DNA from: Nocardia brasiliensis NBRC 14402
GTDB lineage: Bacteria; Actinomycetota; Actinomycetes; Mycobacteriales; Mycobacteriaceae
NCBI RefSeq assembly: GCF_000308475.2
Contig: NZ_BAFT02000032.1
Location: 53,353 to 117,352 of the forward strand
DNA: 64,000 bases
Direction: 5' to 3'
Shown in pieces: positions 1-8,443 of this stretch; position 1 is the stretch's first letter; each line of letters opens with the position of its first letter. The translations under genes and the position numbers were made by a program. A model generated the notes under the pieces. The model was not told where the DNA came from. It did no database searches and saw nothing but the letters and a program-made list of their open reading frames with translations.

Positions 1-364
1 GCCCGATTGGGGCGAATTCGACGAGCCCGGTCAACCCTGCGGCGCAGGCCATTCAACTGCCCGAAACTTTGCTCACCAACGCACGCAACATCGCGTATCG
101 GCAATATGATTGCCAATTGTTTGCCACTCCTGGAGCGAGCAACAAAGCCATTTGTGCCCGTTCCCAAATTGCCGCCGCGCGGCGGCCGCGCCACATGCGC
201 GAGTGTTCATGCGACGGCCACCCACCGGGACCGTGCCACGCGCCTGCCCGTCGGCGGCCGTCCACCGCCGGGTCGCGAACCGGTACCGGCGTACCGCGTC
301 GCGACCGCGAAAATTCCCATGCGGGAATAGCTCGGCTGGAGATACGTTCGTTGTTGGTGGTTAG
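1..364. other. left-edge region without a supported gene
   Basis: No reading frame here has a recognisable protein family; the open frames on both strands look like by-products of high GC. The part next to the exporter gene holds a short palindrome (listed separately). A promoter for the exporter is expected between about 290 and 360 but no clear -35/-10 pair is visible. Confidence 0.5.
313..328. promoter_or_regulatory. palindrome upstream of MFS exporter, operator candidate
   Basis: Perfect arms ATTCCC and GGGAAT flank a 4-nt spacer, ending 36 nt before the GTG start of the exporter. The position suits a repressor site. No regulator gene is adjacent inside the window, so the cognate factor is unknown. 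Confidence 0.35.
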
Positions 365-1813
365 GTGAGCGAACGAGAGGGGCCGCGTGTGGCGACCGAG
401 ACCGTGCAGTCGTCCGTAGGTCTTCGTTCGGAGCGTGGCGCCATTCTCGGCTCGCTGATGCTCGCGACCGGACTGGTCGCCTTGGATTCGACCATCATCG
501 CCACCGCGGTGCTGACGATCACCAGCAGCCTCGGCGGATTCGCCCAATTCCCCTGGCTGTTCTCCATCTATCTGCTCGCGCAGGCGGTCACCGTCCCGAT
601 CTACGGCAAGATCGCCGACACGGTCGGCCGCAAGCCCGTCATTCTCTTCGGCGTCGCCGTGTTCGCGCTCGGCTCGCTGCTGTGCGGCCTCGCGACCAGC
701 ATGCTGGGACTGATCATCTTCCGCGCCGTGCAGGGCATCGGCGCGGGCGCGATCCAGCCGATGACGATGACCATCGCGGGCGACCTCTACACCCTGACCG
801 AGCGCGCCAAGGTGCAGGGCTACCTGGCCAGCATCTGGGCGCTGTCGTCGGTGGCGGGTCCGCTGCTCGGCGGCATATTCGCCGATTACGTCAGCTGGCG
901 CTGGATCTTCCTGATCAACCTGCCGCTGTCCGCCGTGGCGGGTTGGATGTTGTTGCGCAGCTTCAAGGAGAGCGCGCCGCGACGCAAGCAGCAGGTGGAC
1001 TATCTCGGCGCCGCACTGCTGACCATCGGCGCGGGCGCACTGATCCTCGGCCTGCTCGAGGGCGGGCAGGCCTGGGCCTGGAGCTCGCCGACCAGCGTGG
1101 CCATCTTCGCCGGGGGCGCGCTGCTGCTCGTGCTGTTCGGTCTGGTGGAGCGGCGGGCCGCGAATCCGGTGCTGCCGCTCTGGGTGTTCACCCGCCGGGT
1201 GCTCGTCGCGAGCAGCGTGGTGGGCGTGCTGGTCGGCGCCATCCTGCTCGGATTGACCTCCTACGTGCCGACTTTCACGCAGGGCGCACTCGGCACCAGC
1301 GCGCTGGTCGCCGGGCTCACCGTCGGCGCGCTCACGCTCGGCTGGCCGATCGCCGCCGCACTCGCCGGAAAGGTGTACCTGCGCCTCGGATTTCGAGCCA
1401 CCGCGCTGATCGGCAGCGGATTGGCCACGGTGGGCGCCGCGACCACCCTGCTGATCACCGAGGATTCGACGCTGTGGCAGGTAGCCGCCTCGTGTTTTCT
1501 GATCGGCGCGGGCATGGGCTTGGTCGCCGCGCCCACGCTCATCGCCGCGCAGGCGAGCGCGGAATGGTCCGAACGCGGCGTCGTCACCTCGGCCAACATG
1601 TTCGCCCGCTCGATCGGCAGCGCGGTCGGCGTCGCGGTGTTCGGCGCGATCGTGAACGCGCGGATCGGCGACACCGATCATCCGGCGCCGGCCACGCTGT
1701 CCTCGGCGGTGCATCTGGTGTTCGTCACCGTGACGGTGATGGCGGTGGTCATGCTGCTCGCCTCGGCCTGTATGCCCGCGCGCAAATCCGTCGGCAGCGC
1801 ACCCGCCGAATGA
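365..1813 (+). CDS. DHA2-family (EmrB/QacA-type) MFS drug exporter
   Basis: The 482-residue product is a proton-driven exporter of the major facilitator superfamily, probably of the 14-helix DHA2 branch. Evidence is the length, the near-continuous hydrophobic segments, the early LDSTIIATA-type motif near residue 35 (typical D1 motif of the family), and the loop motif GKIADTVGRKP near residue 81, the conserved MFS motif A. The cytoplasmic central loop around residue 200 carries a basic stretch (RRKQQ). The GTG at 365 follows a GGTGG and gives a short soluble N-terminus before the first helix. It stands alone; the downstream gene is convergent. The substrate is not predictable; multidrug or antibiotic export is the family norm. 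Confidence 0.88.
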   Translation: MSEREGPRVATETVQSSVGLRSERGAILGSLMLATGLVALDSTIIATAVLTITSSLGGFAQFPWLFSIYLLAQAVTVPIYGKIADTVGRKPVILFGVAVFALGSLLCGLATSMLGLIIFRAVQGIGAGAIQPMTMTIAGDLYTLTERAKVQGYLASIWALSSVAGPLLGGIFADYVSWRWIFLINLPLSAVAGWMLLRSFKESAPRRKQQVDYLGAALLTIGAGALILGLLEGGQAWAWSSPTSVAIFAGGALLLVLFGLVERRAANPVLPLWVFTRRVLVASSVVGVLVGAILLGLTSYVPTFTQGALGTSALVAGLTVGALTLGWPIAAALAGKVYLRLGFRATALIGSGLATVGAATTLLITEDSTLWQVAASCFLIGAGMGLVAAPTLIAAQASAEWSERGVVTSANMFARSIGSAVGVAVFGAIVNARIGDTDHPAPATLSSAVHLVFVTVTVMAVVMLLASACMPARKSVGSAPAE

Positions 1814-1840
1814 TCGCTACTGCTTGGAAATCGCTGCTGC

Positions 1841-2827
1841 TCAGATGAATTCGAACGTCGCGACCACCGGCGCGTGGTCGGACTCCGGGTACTTCTTGTC
1901 CGTCGCGAAGTCGGCCGACTCGTCGTGCAGCACCTCGTTGTGGATCTCGGTGCCGCGGTAATTGGCGAGCAGGTTACGGGTGACGAGCAGATGGTCCAGC
2001 ATCGCGCCGCGGCCATGGTGGAACAGGGTGTAGCGCGCGGGTTCGGGCACCGTGTGCTCGAGCGGCACCAGGACCCGGCCGGCGAGCGCGCCGTTGCCGG
2101 TGTCCTCCACGTCGCCGCGGATCGCGACGAGCGGAACCTCGTCGGCGGTCGCGTTGAAGTCACCCGCGACCACGATGCGGGCCGCCGCGTCCTGGTCCAG
2201 GATCTGGTCGATGAGCCTGCGCACCTCGACGGCCTGGCTCATCCGTTTCATGCCGGACAGGAACGAGCCCTCGGCCATCGCCCCGGCGTCGCGCCAGGTG
2301 AAGCGGTCGGCCTTCTGGCCGGGGATATCGGTCGGCAGTTTCGACTTCAGGTGTACGACGATCACGTGCAGCGGCGCGCCGAACAAGTCCAGTTCGACGT
2401 GCAGCACCGGGCGCTCGATATTGATCGGGTGCGGTTGCGCCGCAGGTGGATTCGCGGTCAGGATCTGATACATCGGTGCCGCGACCAGATCGTTGAGCAG
2501 CTGCGTGCGCGCGGTGACGGGCAGGGAGGTGACCAGCACGAGATTTCGTTCGTCGAACACCTCACCATTGGCCTTCTCCGTCGACACGACATTCCACCCG
2601 GACAGTCGAGTGCCCTGCAGGAGATCGGCCAGCGCCAGCAATGCGCGCGGCTGGCCCGGGCGCTCCTGACCGTTCACCTCCTGCAGGCACAGGATGTCGG
2701 CCCGCAGCCGATCGATCTGCGGTCGCATCACCGCGATGCGGTCGGCGAGCGTCGGCTCGAACGGTCCGGGATTCGGTGTCTCGTCGAAATTTTCGAGATT
2801 GAACGTCGCAATACGCAGGGTGACCAT
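1841..2827 (-). CDS. endonuclease/exonuclease/phosphatase family protein
   Basis: The product (328 residues) belongs to the metal-dependent EEP superfamily, which includes DNase I-like nucleases and phosphoesterases. Visible family landmarks are the N-terminal ATFNLENF strand with the metal-binding Asn, LQEVNG with the catalytic Glu, GDFNATADEVP in the middle (active-site Asp and Asn), and the C-terminal SDHAPVVATF with the Asp-His pair. The frame stays open further upstream, but the ATG at 2827 has GAGGA 8 nt before it and starts immediately before the first conserved strand. No signal peptide is evident from this start, so a cytoplasmic protein is likely. Substrate (DNA, phospholipid or other phosphoester) cannot be assigned. 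Confidence 0.85.
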   Translation of the reverse strand: MVTLRIATFNLENFDETPNPGPFEPTLADRIAVMRPQIDRLRADILCLQEVNGQERPGQPRALLALADLLQGTRLSGWNVVSTEKANGEVFDERNLVLVTSLPVTARTQLLNDLVAAPMYQILTANPPAAQPHPINIERPVLHVELDLFGAPLHVIVVHLKSKLPTDIPGQKADRFTWRDAGAMAEGSFLSGMKRMSQAVEVRRLIDQILDQDAAARIVVAGDFNATADEVPLVAIRGDVEDTGNGALAGRVLVPLEHTVPEPARYTLFHHGRGAMLDHLLVTRNLLANYRGTEIHNEVLHDESADFATDKKYPESDHAPVVATFEFI

Positions 2828-3035
2828 GTCACACATCCTCATCAGGCCCCGACGATTCGAACGTCTCAATTGTCGCTCTGGGCAGCAGTGCGCATATAGG
2901 TACCCGACTACCCGAATTTGCGCCGGTGGCTGCGCGGAATCCCCCGCTCCACCCTGCGGCATCAGGGTGATCCCCGATGGTCAGCGGGCGGGGGCTCCGG
3001 CATGCTCGGCGCATGGCGAATCGCGGGTGGTCGTG

Positions 3036-4997
3036 ATGACGGTGGTATCAGCGGTTTTCGTGCTCGTCGGGTGGGCGCTGCTGGTCTGGCTGGTCGCGAC
3101 CGTCGCCCGGCGGGTGATCGGGACGCCGGTGGGCTGGCCGCGGACCGTGCTGCTGTCCGCGGTGTTTCCGGTGGCCGGGTCGACGGCGGCGACCGCGTTG
3201 GCGCACCGGCTCGGGCTGGTCGACGACGCCGGTGCGATCGCCGCGCCGTGGGGTGCGCTCACCGTGGTGGTGCTGCTGTGGGCGTGGATCTTCGTGCTGC
3301 TGCTCGCGGTGCTGTACGTCGCGGAGCTCATCGTGCCCAGCGGGTCGGTGCCGGGCCCGATCGCGCTGGTGCGGCGTTGGCGGCGGTCGCGGCAGGAGGC
3401 GATCCGGTACTGGCAGTTGCTCGGTGTGCTGCTCCGGCACGGGCTGGGCGGGTTCCTGCTGCGCGGCTCGCGCGCACATCCGGACCGGACCAGCGCGGCG
3501 GCGGCCAACCTGCGTGACGCGCTGAACGATGCCGGTGTCACCTTCGTCAAACTCGGCCAAATGCTGTCCACCCGAAGGGATGTCGTCCCTGCAACGATCG
3601 CCGACCAATTGGCGACGCTGCAAACCGACGCGACACCGCTGCCGTGGGACCAGGTGGAGCTGATCATCGCGGCACAACTCGGGCGTCCGGCCACCGAGGT
3701 CTTCGCCTCGATCGAACAAGAACCGCTGGCCGCCGCGTCGGTCGGGCAGGCGCACGCCGCGGTACTCACCGACGGCAGCCGCGTGGTCGTCAAGGTGCAG
3801 CGTCCGGGGGCCCGCACCCAGGTGGCCCGCGACTTGCAGATCATGGGACGGTTCGCGCGCAAGCTGGAGCGCGACGCGTCCTGGGCCCGCGAGATGGGTG
3901 TGACCGATCTCGTCGCGGGCTTCGCCGCCTCGCTGACCGAAGAACTCGACTACACTGTCGAACTCGACAACATGCGCAATCTCGCTGGGGCAGCACAGGA
4001 TTCGGCGATCACGATGCCCATGGCTTATCCCGAGTTCTGCTCGGCGAGCATGCTGGTGATGCAGCGGCTCGACGGCGTCCCGGTCGGCTCGGCCCGCACG
4101 GTGCTCGACCGCTTGGACTCCCCCACCCGAGCGAGGGCCGCCGCCACGCTGCTGTCGGAGACACTGCGGCAGATCTTGGTCACCGGGGTTTTTCATGCCG
4201 ATCTGCACCCGGGCAATGTGCTCATCGATGACCAAGGACAGCTCGGCCTGCTCGATTTCGGCGCGGTCGGCCGGCTCGACGAAACCGAGCGGCTGGCCAT
4301 CGCCGCGTTCCTGATCGCCATCGACGGGGACGATTCGGTCGGCGCGACCGACGCCATGCTGCGGCTGCTCGGCGAGCCCGCCGACTTCGACCGGCGTACC
4401 TTCGAACGGCGGATCGGGCAGGTCATCGTCCGGTTCCGGGGCGGGTTCGGTGCCGGCGGCAGCAAAGCGCTGTTCACCGAGATGATCGGATTGATCGCCG
4501 CGGCCGGGTTCGCCATCCCCGGTCAGGTGGCCGGGGTCTTCCGCACCCTCGCCTCGGTGGAAGGCACACTGCTGCTGCTCGATCCCGGCTTCGACCTGCT
4601 GGTGTCGGCGCGGCGCGCGGGCGACGACATCCTCACCCCGCTGCTCTCGCCCGACCGTCTCGCCCTTCGCGCCAAGGGCCAGGCGTTGGCGGTTCTCCCA
4701 GTGCTGCAACGGCTTCCGGGGCGTATCGACAAGATCAGCGCGGACCTGGCGGCGGGGCGATGCAGCGTCGGCGTGCGCGTCTTCGAGCATCCGGCCGATC
4801 GCGCGTTCCTCGCCGAACTCGCCCAGCGGCTGATCACCGCGCTGTTCGCCGCGGCGTGTGTGGTCGCCGCGGCGGTGCTCCTGGTCGCCGGGAGCGACGC
4901 CGAATTGATCGGCGGCGTAGCGGTTTCCGCGGTGCTCGCCGCGGCGCTGGGGTTGATCGGCGCGGTACTGGGGATCAGGACGTTGCTGCGGAACTGA
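3036..4997 (+). CDS. UbiB/AarF (ABC1) atypical kinase
   Basis: The 653-residue protein is a UbiB-family kinase-like ATPase. Two or three hydrophobic segments occupy residues 1 to about 100. The family KxGQ motif is KLGQ at 172-175, followed by the VGQAHAA/VKVQRPG lysine region, TEELDY, and HADLHPGN (from His387) with LLDFGAVG as the metal-binding loop. Two further helices close the C-terminus. UbiB proteins support isoprenoid quinone synthesis or lipid transport; the exact role in actinobacteria is unsettled. The GTG/ATG pair at 3033/3036 follows GGGTGG; the frame is open further 5' but without family sequence. Its last 23 bases overlap the end of the convergent monooxygenase gene. Confidence 0.88.
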   Translation: MTVVSAVFVLVGWALLVWLVATVARRVIGTPVGWPRTVLLSAVFPVAGSTAATALAHRLGLVDDAGAIAAPWGALTVVVLLWAWIFVLLLAVLYVAELIVPSGSVPGPIALVRRWRRSRQEAIRYWQLLGVLLRHGLGGFLLRGSRAHPDRTSAAAANLRDALNDAGVTFVKLGQMLSTRRDVVPATIADQLATLQTDATPLPWDQVELIIAAQLGRPATEVFASIEQEPLAAASVGQAHAAVLTDGSRVVVKVQRPGARTQVARDLQIMGRFARKLERDASWAREMGVTDLVAGFAASLTEELDYTVELDNMRNLAGAAQDSAITMPMAYPEFCSASMLVMQRLDGVPVGSARTVLDRLDSPTRARAAATLLSETLRQILVTGVFHADLHPGNVLIDDQGQLGLLDFGAVGRLDETERLAIAAFLIAIDGDDSVGATDAMLRLLGEPADFDRRTFERRIGQVIVRFRGGFGAGGSKALFTEMIGLIAAAGFAIPGQVAGVFRTLASVEGTLLLLDPGFDLLVSARRAGDDILTPLLSPDRLALRAKGQALAVLPVLQRLPGRIDKISADLAAGRCSVGVRVFEHPADRAFLAELAQRLITALFAAACVVAAAVLLVAGSDAELIGGVAVSAVLAAALGLIGAVLGIRTLLRN

Positions 4998-6225
4998 GTT
5001 CCGGGTACGCCGGAAGCGACCAGTCGCCGCCCCGGTCGGTCTTCGCGCGCCGGGCGACGAGTTCGGGAATGCGCAGCGCGCAGGCGGCCGCGGTCAAGGC
5101 ATGGAACGCGTCGATGCCGAGCTGCGTCGACGGCATACCCAACCGGAGCAACCGCGGTTTCACGGTGGCCTGGATCTCGTCCACGAACGGCCGCAGGGTG
5201 GTGTCGTAGTTCGCCAGCGCCGTGGACAGGTCTCCGGTATGCCGGTTGATCTCGCCCGCCAGCACGTACGCGCCGACCAGTGCACCGGACACCCCCATGC
5301 CACTGTAGGGCGAGGCACAGTGTGCGGCGTCGCCGACCAGCACGACGCGCCCCGCGGACCAGGTGTTCGTGCGCACCTGCAGCGCCTCTTGGGAGTAGAA
5401 GCTTTCGGTGGTGCGCATGCCCTCGAGGAAGCGTTCGGTCTGCCAGCCCGCGTCGAGGAATCGTTCGGTCCAGAACTGCTTTTGGCGCTCCACCGGTTCG
5501 CGATGCACCGCCGACGCCTCACCGGAGGTCTCGCGCAGCATGAAGTAGACCTGCGTCTCGGCCGGATTGTGGCTGCGGCGCATGATCATTCGGCCGTGCG
5601 GCGCGTGATGGGTGTCGCGGATATCGCCGTCCGCGGGGATGCGCGGAATGAACCAGTAGGCCATATGGATGCCCACCGGCCGGTACGGGTCGGGCGCGGC
5701 GGCGGGCTGGATCGCGCGGCGGATCCGGGAGCCCTGGCCGTCCGCGCCGACCAGTAGGTCGAATTCGCCGGAGCTGCCGTCGGAGAAGTGGGCCAGCACC
5801 CGCGCGTCGTCCTGTTCGAACCGTTCCACGGTGCGCCCGAAGAGGTACCGCACGTCGTCCGCTGTCGCGTCGTGCAGGATGCGCACCAGATCACCGCGCA
5901 TGATCTCGTATTCGGAGGTCAGGGTCTGCCTGCCCTGGCCGGAGGTGTTGGCCAGGATCGTCCCGCGCGCTCGGCCCCGCGCGTCGACGAAGGAGACGCC
6001 GGCTTCGTGCACGAGCTTGCTCCGGACGGCGTCGAGCAGGCCCATGCGCTCGACGGCGTCGATGCCCTGACCGCGCAGGTCGACCTGCGCGCCGCTGGCG
6101 CGCAGCGCCGGGAAGCGTTCCGCGACCACCACTTGGTGACCGCCGTGGGCGAGCCAGTAGGCCAGGGCCTGCCCCGCGATGCCACCCCCGCAGACGAGGA
6201 CTTTCAAGGACCGAACGGCCGTCAT
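4975..6225 (-). CDS. FAD-dependent monooxygenase, Tet(X)-like aromatic hydroxylase group
   Basis: The 416-residue product is a single-component class A flavoprotein monooxygenase. It has the Rossmann motif GGGIAG at 13-18 with the acidic strand end VVVAERF, a central LLVGADGQGSRIR segment (the DG motif), and GDAAH with Gly298-Asp299 contacting FAD. Tet(X), Rox and many aromatic hydroxylases share this plan. The ATG at 6225 has GGAG 5 nt upstream; a GTG at 6231 lies too close to that site. It is divergent from a TetR regulator and its promoter (TTGACA at 6284-6289, TAGCCT at 6262-6267, 16-nt spacer) brackets one tetO-like operator, the other lying just downstream of the start site. The arrangement suggests induction by a planar polycyclic ligand that may also be the substrate, by analogy with tetA/tetR. 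Whether tetracycline itself is modified is not known. Confidence 0.85.
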   Translation of the reverse strand: MTAVRSLKVLVCGGGIAGQALAYWLAHGGHQVVVAERFPALRASGAQVDLRGQGIDAVERMGLLDAVRSKLVHEAGVSFVDARGRARGTILANTSGQGRQTLTSEYEIMRGDLVRILHDATADDVRYLFGRTVERFEQDDARVLAHFSDGSSGEFDLLVGADGQGSRIRRAIQPAAAPDPYRPVGIHMAYWFIPRIPADGDIRDTHHAPHGRMIMRRSHNPAETQVYFMLRETSGEASAVHREPVERQKQFWTERFLDAGWQTERFLEGMRTTESFYSQEALQVRTNTWSAGRVVLVGDAAHCASPYSGMGVSGALVGAYVLAGEINRHTGDLSTALANYDTTLRPFVDEIQATVKPRLLRLGMPSTQLGIDAFHALTAAACALRIPELVARRAKTDRGGDWSLPAYPELSSAATS

Positions 6226-6237
6226 GACCACTCCAAT

Positions 6238-6250
6238 CTATCAGTGATAG
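6238..6250. promoter_or_regulatory. tetO-like operator 1
   Basis: CTATCAGTGATAG is a perfect palindrome about its central base and matches the core of the Tn10 tetO2 operator as I remember it. It lies in the 65-nt gap between the divergent monooxygenase and TetR genes, just after the predicted start of monooxygenase transcription. Confidence 0.85.
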
Positions 6251-6261
6251 GTTCCGCTTCG

Positions 6262-6289
6262 AGGCTACCTATCGCTGATAGATTGTCAA
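6262..6289 (-). promoter_or_regulatory. promoter of the flavin monooxygenase gene
   Basis: On the minus strand TTGACA (6289-6284) and TAGCCT (6267-6262) are separated by 16 nt, and a tetO-like operator fills the spacer. A repressor bound there would block RNA polymerase directly. On the plus strand TAGATT at 6279-6284 ends 6 nt before the TetR ATG, which suggests a leaderless tetR transcript. Confidence 0.7.
6269..6281. promoter_or_regulatory. tetO-like operator 2
   Basis: CTATCGCTGATAG is a second palindromic site, 31 bp centre-to-centre from the first. Tn10 also has two tetO sites about 30 bp apart between tetA and tetR. It overlaps the -10 of the regulator gene and the spacer of the monooxygenase promoter. 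Confidence 0.85.
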
Positions 6290-6290
6290 T

Positions 6291-6887
6291 ATGGCAAAGC
6301 TGAACCGGGAAACCGTGATCGCCGAGGCGCTCGCATTACTGGACGAGGTCGGACTGGACACGGTCAGCACGCGGCAACTCGCGAAGCGGCTCGGCGTCGA
6401 GCAGCCCTCGCTCTACTGGCACTTCCGTAAGAAAGAAGACCTGCTCGCCGCCATGGCCGAGGCCGCGATGGCACCGCACGCGACGGCCCCGCTGCCCACG
6501 GCCGCCGACGACTGGCAGGACTGGTTCCGCGAGAACACCCGCAGCTTCCGGCGCACCCTGCTGCTGCGTCGCGACGGCGCGCGACTGCACGCCGGCACCC
6601 ATCCCGGCGCGGGCGACCTCGGCCGGCTCGAGCACAAGATGGCGTTCCTCATCGCGGCCGGGGTGCCCGAGCGGGACGCGCAGATGGCGATGTTGACCGC
6701 GAGCAGGTTCACGGTAGGTGCGGTGCTCGAAGAACAGGCGGACGACGGCTCCGCGGCACAGATACCGGATATCCCGCGCATCGATCACGAATCGGCGTTC
6801 GAGGCGGGGCTGACCCTGATCGTGGACGGGCTGGCGCAGCGCGTCGAACACGCTGGGGCACAGCCGAACTCAGAGATCCAGAGTTAG
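6291..6887 (+). CDS. TetR repressor of the tetracycline-repressor class
   Basis: The 198-residue protein is not just a generic TetR-fold regulator: it aligns without gaps, from memory, with the first ~125 residues of class B TetR from Tn10. The helix-turn-helix segment (residues 27-50) is almost the same, including GVEQP at 35-39 and LYWH at 41-44. In the ligand pocket Asn82, Phe86, His100 and Thr103 are kept, while the positions of His64, Arg104 and Gln116 hold Ala, His and Lys. It should therefore bind the two tetO-like operators beside it but may respond to a different ligand. The ATG at 6291 has no Shine-Dalgarno and is probably leaderless. The last 18 bases overlap the convergent ferredoxin gene. 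Confidence 0.9.
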   Translation: MAKLNRETVIAEALALLDEVGLDTVSTRQLAKRLGVEQPSLYWHFRKKEDLLAAMAEAAMAPHATAPLPTAADDWQDWFRENTRSFRRTLLLRRDGARLHAGTHPGAGDLGRLEHKMAFLIAAGVPERDAQMAMLTASRFTVGAVLEEQADDGSAAQIPDIPRIDHESAFEAGLTLIVDGLAQRVEHAGAQPNSEIQS

Positions 6888-7106
6888 CTGGGCGTCCTGT
6901 CCCGCCGCGGTGACACAGGGCCGGATGGCGCGCGGCGGTGCGCCGAGAGCCACGGTCTCGCAGGTGCCGCAGATGCCCGCCCGGCACAGCGACGGGATCT
7001 CGATGCCCGCGCGCTCGAGCGCCTCCAGCACGGTGAGTTCGGCGGGCACGGTGAGGGTCCGGCCGGAGCGTCGCAGCCGCACCACGAGCGCGGGCGGCCG
7101 AATCAT
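6870..7106 (-). CDS. 2Fe-2S ferredoxin, small
   Basis: The 78-residue product has the plant-type ferredoxin cluster motif CRAGICGTC (C-x4-C-x2-C) near residues 41-49 and a fourth Cys about 20 residues later, RPCV. It is a one-domain electron carrier. The ATG overlaps the stop of the upstream MpaB-like gene as ATGA, so it is translated together with it. The likely job is to pass electrons to, or accept them from, one of the two MpaB/DUF2236 proteins of this operon. It is short for a ferredoxin, but all four cysteines are present. Confidence 0.85.
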   Translation of the reverse strand: MIRPPALVVRLRRSGRTLTVPAELTVLEALERAGIEIPSLCRAGICGTCETVALGAPPRAIRPCVTAAGQDAQLTLDL

Positions 7107-8440
7107 CGGACGGGACAGCGGTTGAGGTTCGCGGCGGAATTGTCGTGCTGGTCGTAGGGCGTGCCGTAGATGCCGACCCGAGCCGCCAGCAGCTCGGCCA
7201 CCTTGGTGTTGCGCCGCCAGACCGGGTCGTCGGCGGCGGCGCGGCGCGTCCGGCGCCGCCGGGCGCCCGGCAGCTTGTCGTCGAGTGCGCGCAGCCGGAC
7301 GTCCAGCCCGGCGGCGATGCCGGTCAGCGCCGCCCACGGCTGAATCGGCACGCTGTGTAATGGCGTGTCGCGCAGCAGTTCTCGCACCAAACCCGGGCTG
7401 CTGAAGTAGGCCAGCATGCCGACGAGCGGCGCCGTCGCCTGTACTTTCAGCCGATCGGCCAGGCTGGTGCCCGCGAGCCGGTGCGTCGCCGCGCCCGCCA
7501 TATTCGCGGTCCACTCCGGCGCCGTGCCCGCCGTCGCGACCATGTAGTCCGACATCTCCATGCCTTCGACGGCCGAGCGCGGGATCAGTTCATCGGCCAC
7601 ACCGAAGACGTAGGCGATGTAGGCCCAATAGTGCATCACCGCGTTCAGTTGCCGCTCGGTGCAGGGCCGTCCGTGCGCATGGTCGAAACACATCGGGGAC
7701 AGCCCGAACGTCACGGCGGCGCCCATCATGGTGCTGTTCGAGATGGGATTGCCGTGCGCGGCGAAATGGTCCGCGCCCCAGGCCCGGCGCAGTCCGGCGC
7801 GCACCTGGGCGTGCATCAGCCGCACCCGCACGGTGTCCCTGAACACCGGCGACCGGCGTTGCATGCCGCCGCGCACGGTGACGTTGCGAAACCAGGTGGC
7901 GGTCTCCAGGTTTCGCCGGTACGGGTCGTTGACGAACCGCCCGGTGGCACCGGTCGCCGAGGCCACCTCGGCGCCGACGAACGTGCCCATGAAGTCCTGC
8001 ACGCCCATCGCGAGTTTGCCGGAGGTCGAGACGTTGATCCACAAGCGGCGGCCGTACTCCCACAGCTCCGGGTCGTACCAGTCCGGCGGGGTGTCCAGGC
8101 TCGCGAACAGCGAAACCAGTTCCGGCGGTGGGTCGTCCACCGTCTCGATGCCGTGGTCGAGCGCTTGGTCGAGCAGGCGCCGGCCCGCGGCCGTGCCGAT
8201 TCGGGCGAAGGCGGCGACCAGCCGGTCCATCGGCTCGTCGCCCTGCCACAGATGGTCCGCCATCAGACGGGTGCGCGGCGTCTCGACCGGGATCGGCCGC
8301 ACTTCCAGCCACGGCGACAGGATCGATTTCCTTGGCTCGTACCATAATTCGGTGGCCACGGCGCGCGGCGGGGCGGGTCGCAGCGGCATCCCCGGACGGT
8401 AGTAGTAGTCGTAGGGATGGTGGGTGTGCACGTCGAGCAT
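7103..8440 (-). CDS. MpaB/DUF2236 family oxygenase-like protein (second in operon)
   Basis: The 445-residue product belongs to the oxygenase MpaB (DUF2236) family, which also contains latex-clearing protein and binds b-type heme in characterised members. Family signs are the mainly helical composition, the FVNDPYRRNLETATW region, and the segment RVRLMHAQVR, whose His is the likely heme ligand by comparison with the family. The N-terminal 60 residues, with many Tyr, His and Pro, and the basic tail near residue 400 look less conserved. It starts 3 bp after the stop of another member of the same family and ends by an ATGA overlap with a ferredoxin gene. The substrate is unknown; oxidative attack on a lipid or isoprenoid is plausible. 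Confidence 0.8.
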   Translation of the reverse strand: MLDVHTHHPYDYYYRPGMPLRPAPPRAVATELWYEPRKSILSPWLEVRPIPVETPRTRLMADHLWQGDEPMDRLVAAFARIGTAAGRRLLDQALDHGIETVDDPPPELVSLFASLDTPPDWYDPELWEYGRRLWINVSTSGKLAMGVQDFMGTFVGAEVASATGATGRFVNDPYRRNLETATWFRNVTVRGGMQRRSPVFRDTVRVRLMHAQVRAGLRRAWGADHFAAHGNPISNSTMMGAAVTFGLSPMCFDHAHGRPCTERQLNAVMHYWAYIAYVFGVADELIPRSAVEGMEMSDYMVATAGTAPEWTANMAGAATHRLAGTSLADRLKVQATAPLVGMLAYFSSPGLVRELLRDTPLHSVPIQPWAALTGIAAGLDVRLRALDDKLPGARRRRTRRAAADDPVWRRNTKVAELLAARVGIYGTPYDQHDNSAANLNRCPVR

Positions 8441-8443
8441 CGG

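Noticed and set aside
53..1714. Long minus-strand open frame opposite the MFS exporter
   Set aside because: It is low-complexity (Arg/Gly/Asp/His-rich) and mirrors codon bias of the real gene; no family sequence.
3048..4790. 580-codon minus-strand frame opposite the UbiB gene
   Set aside because: Composition is that of an antisense shadow and the plus-strand gene has all UbiB motifs.
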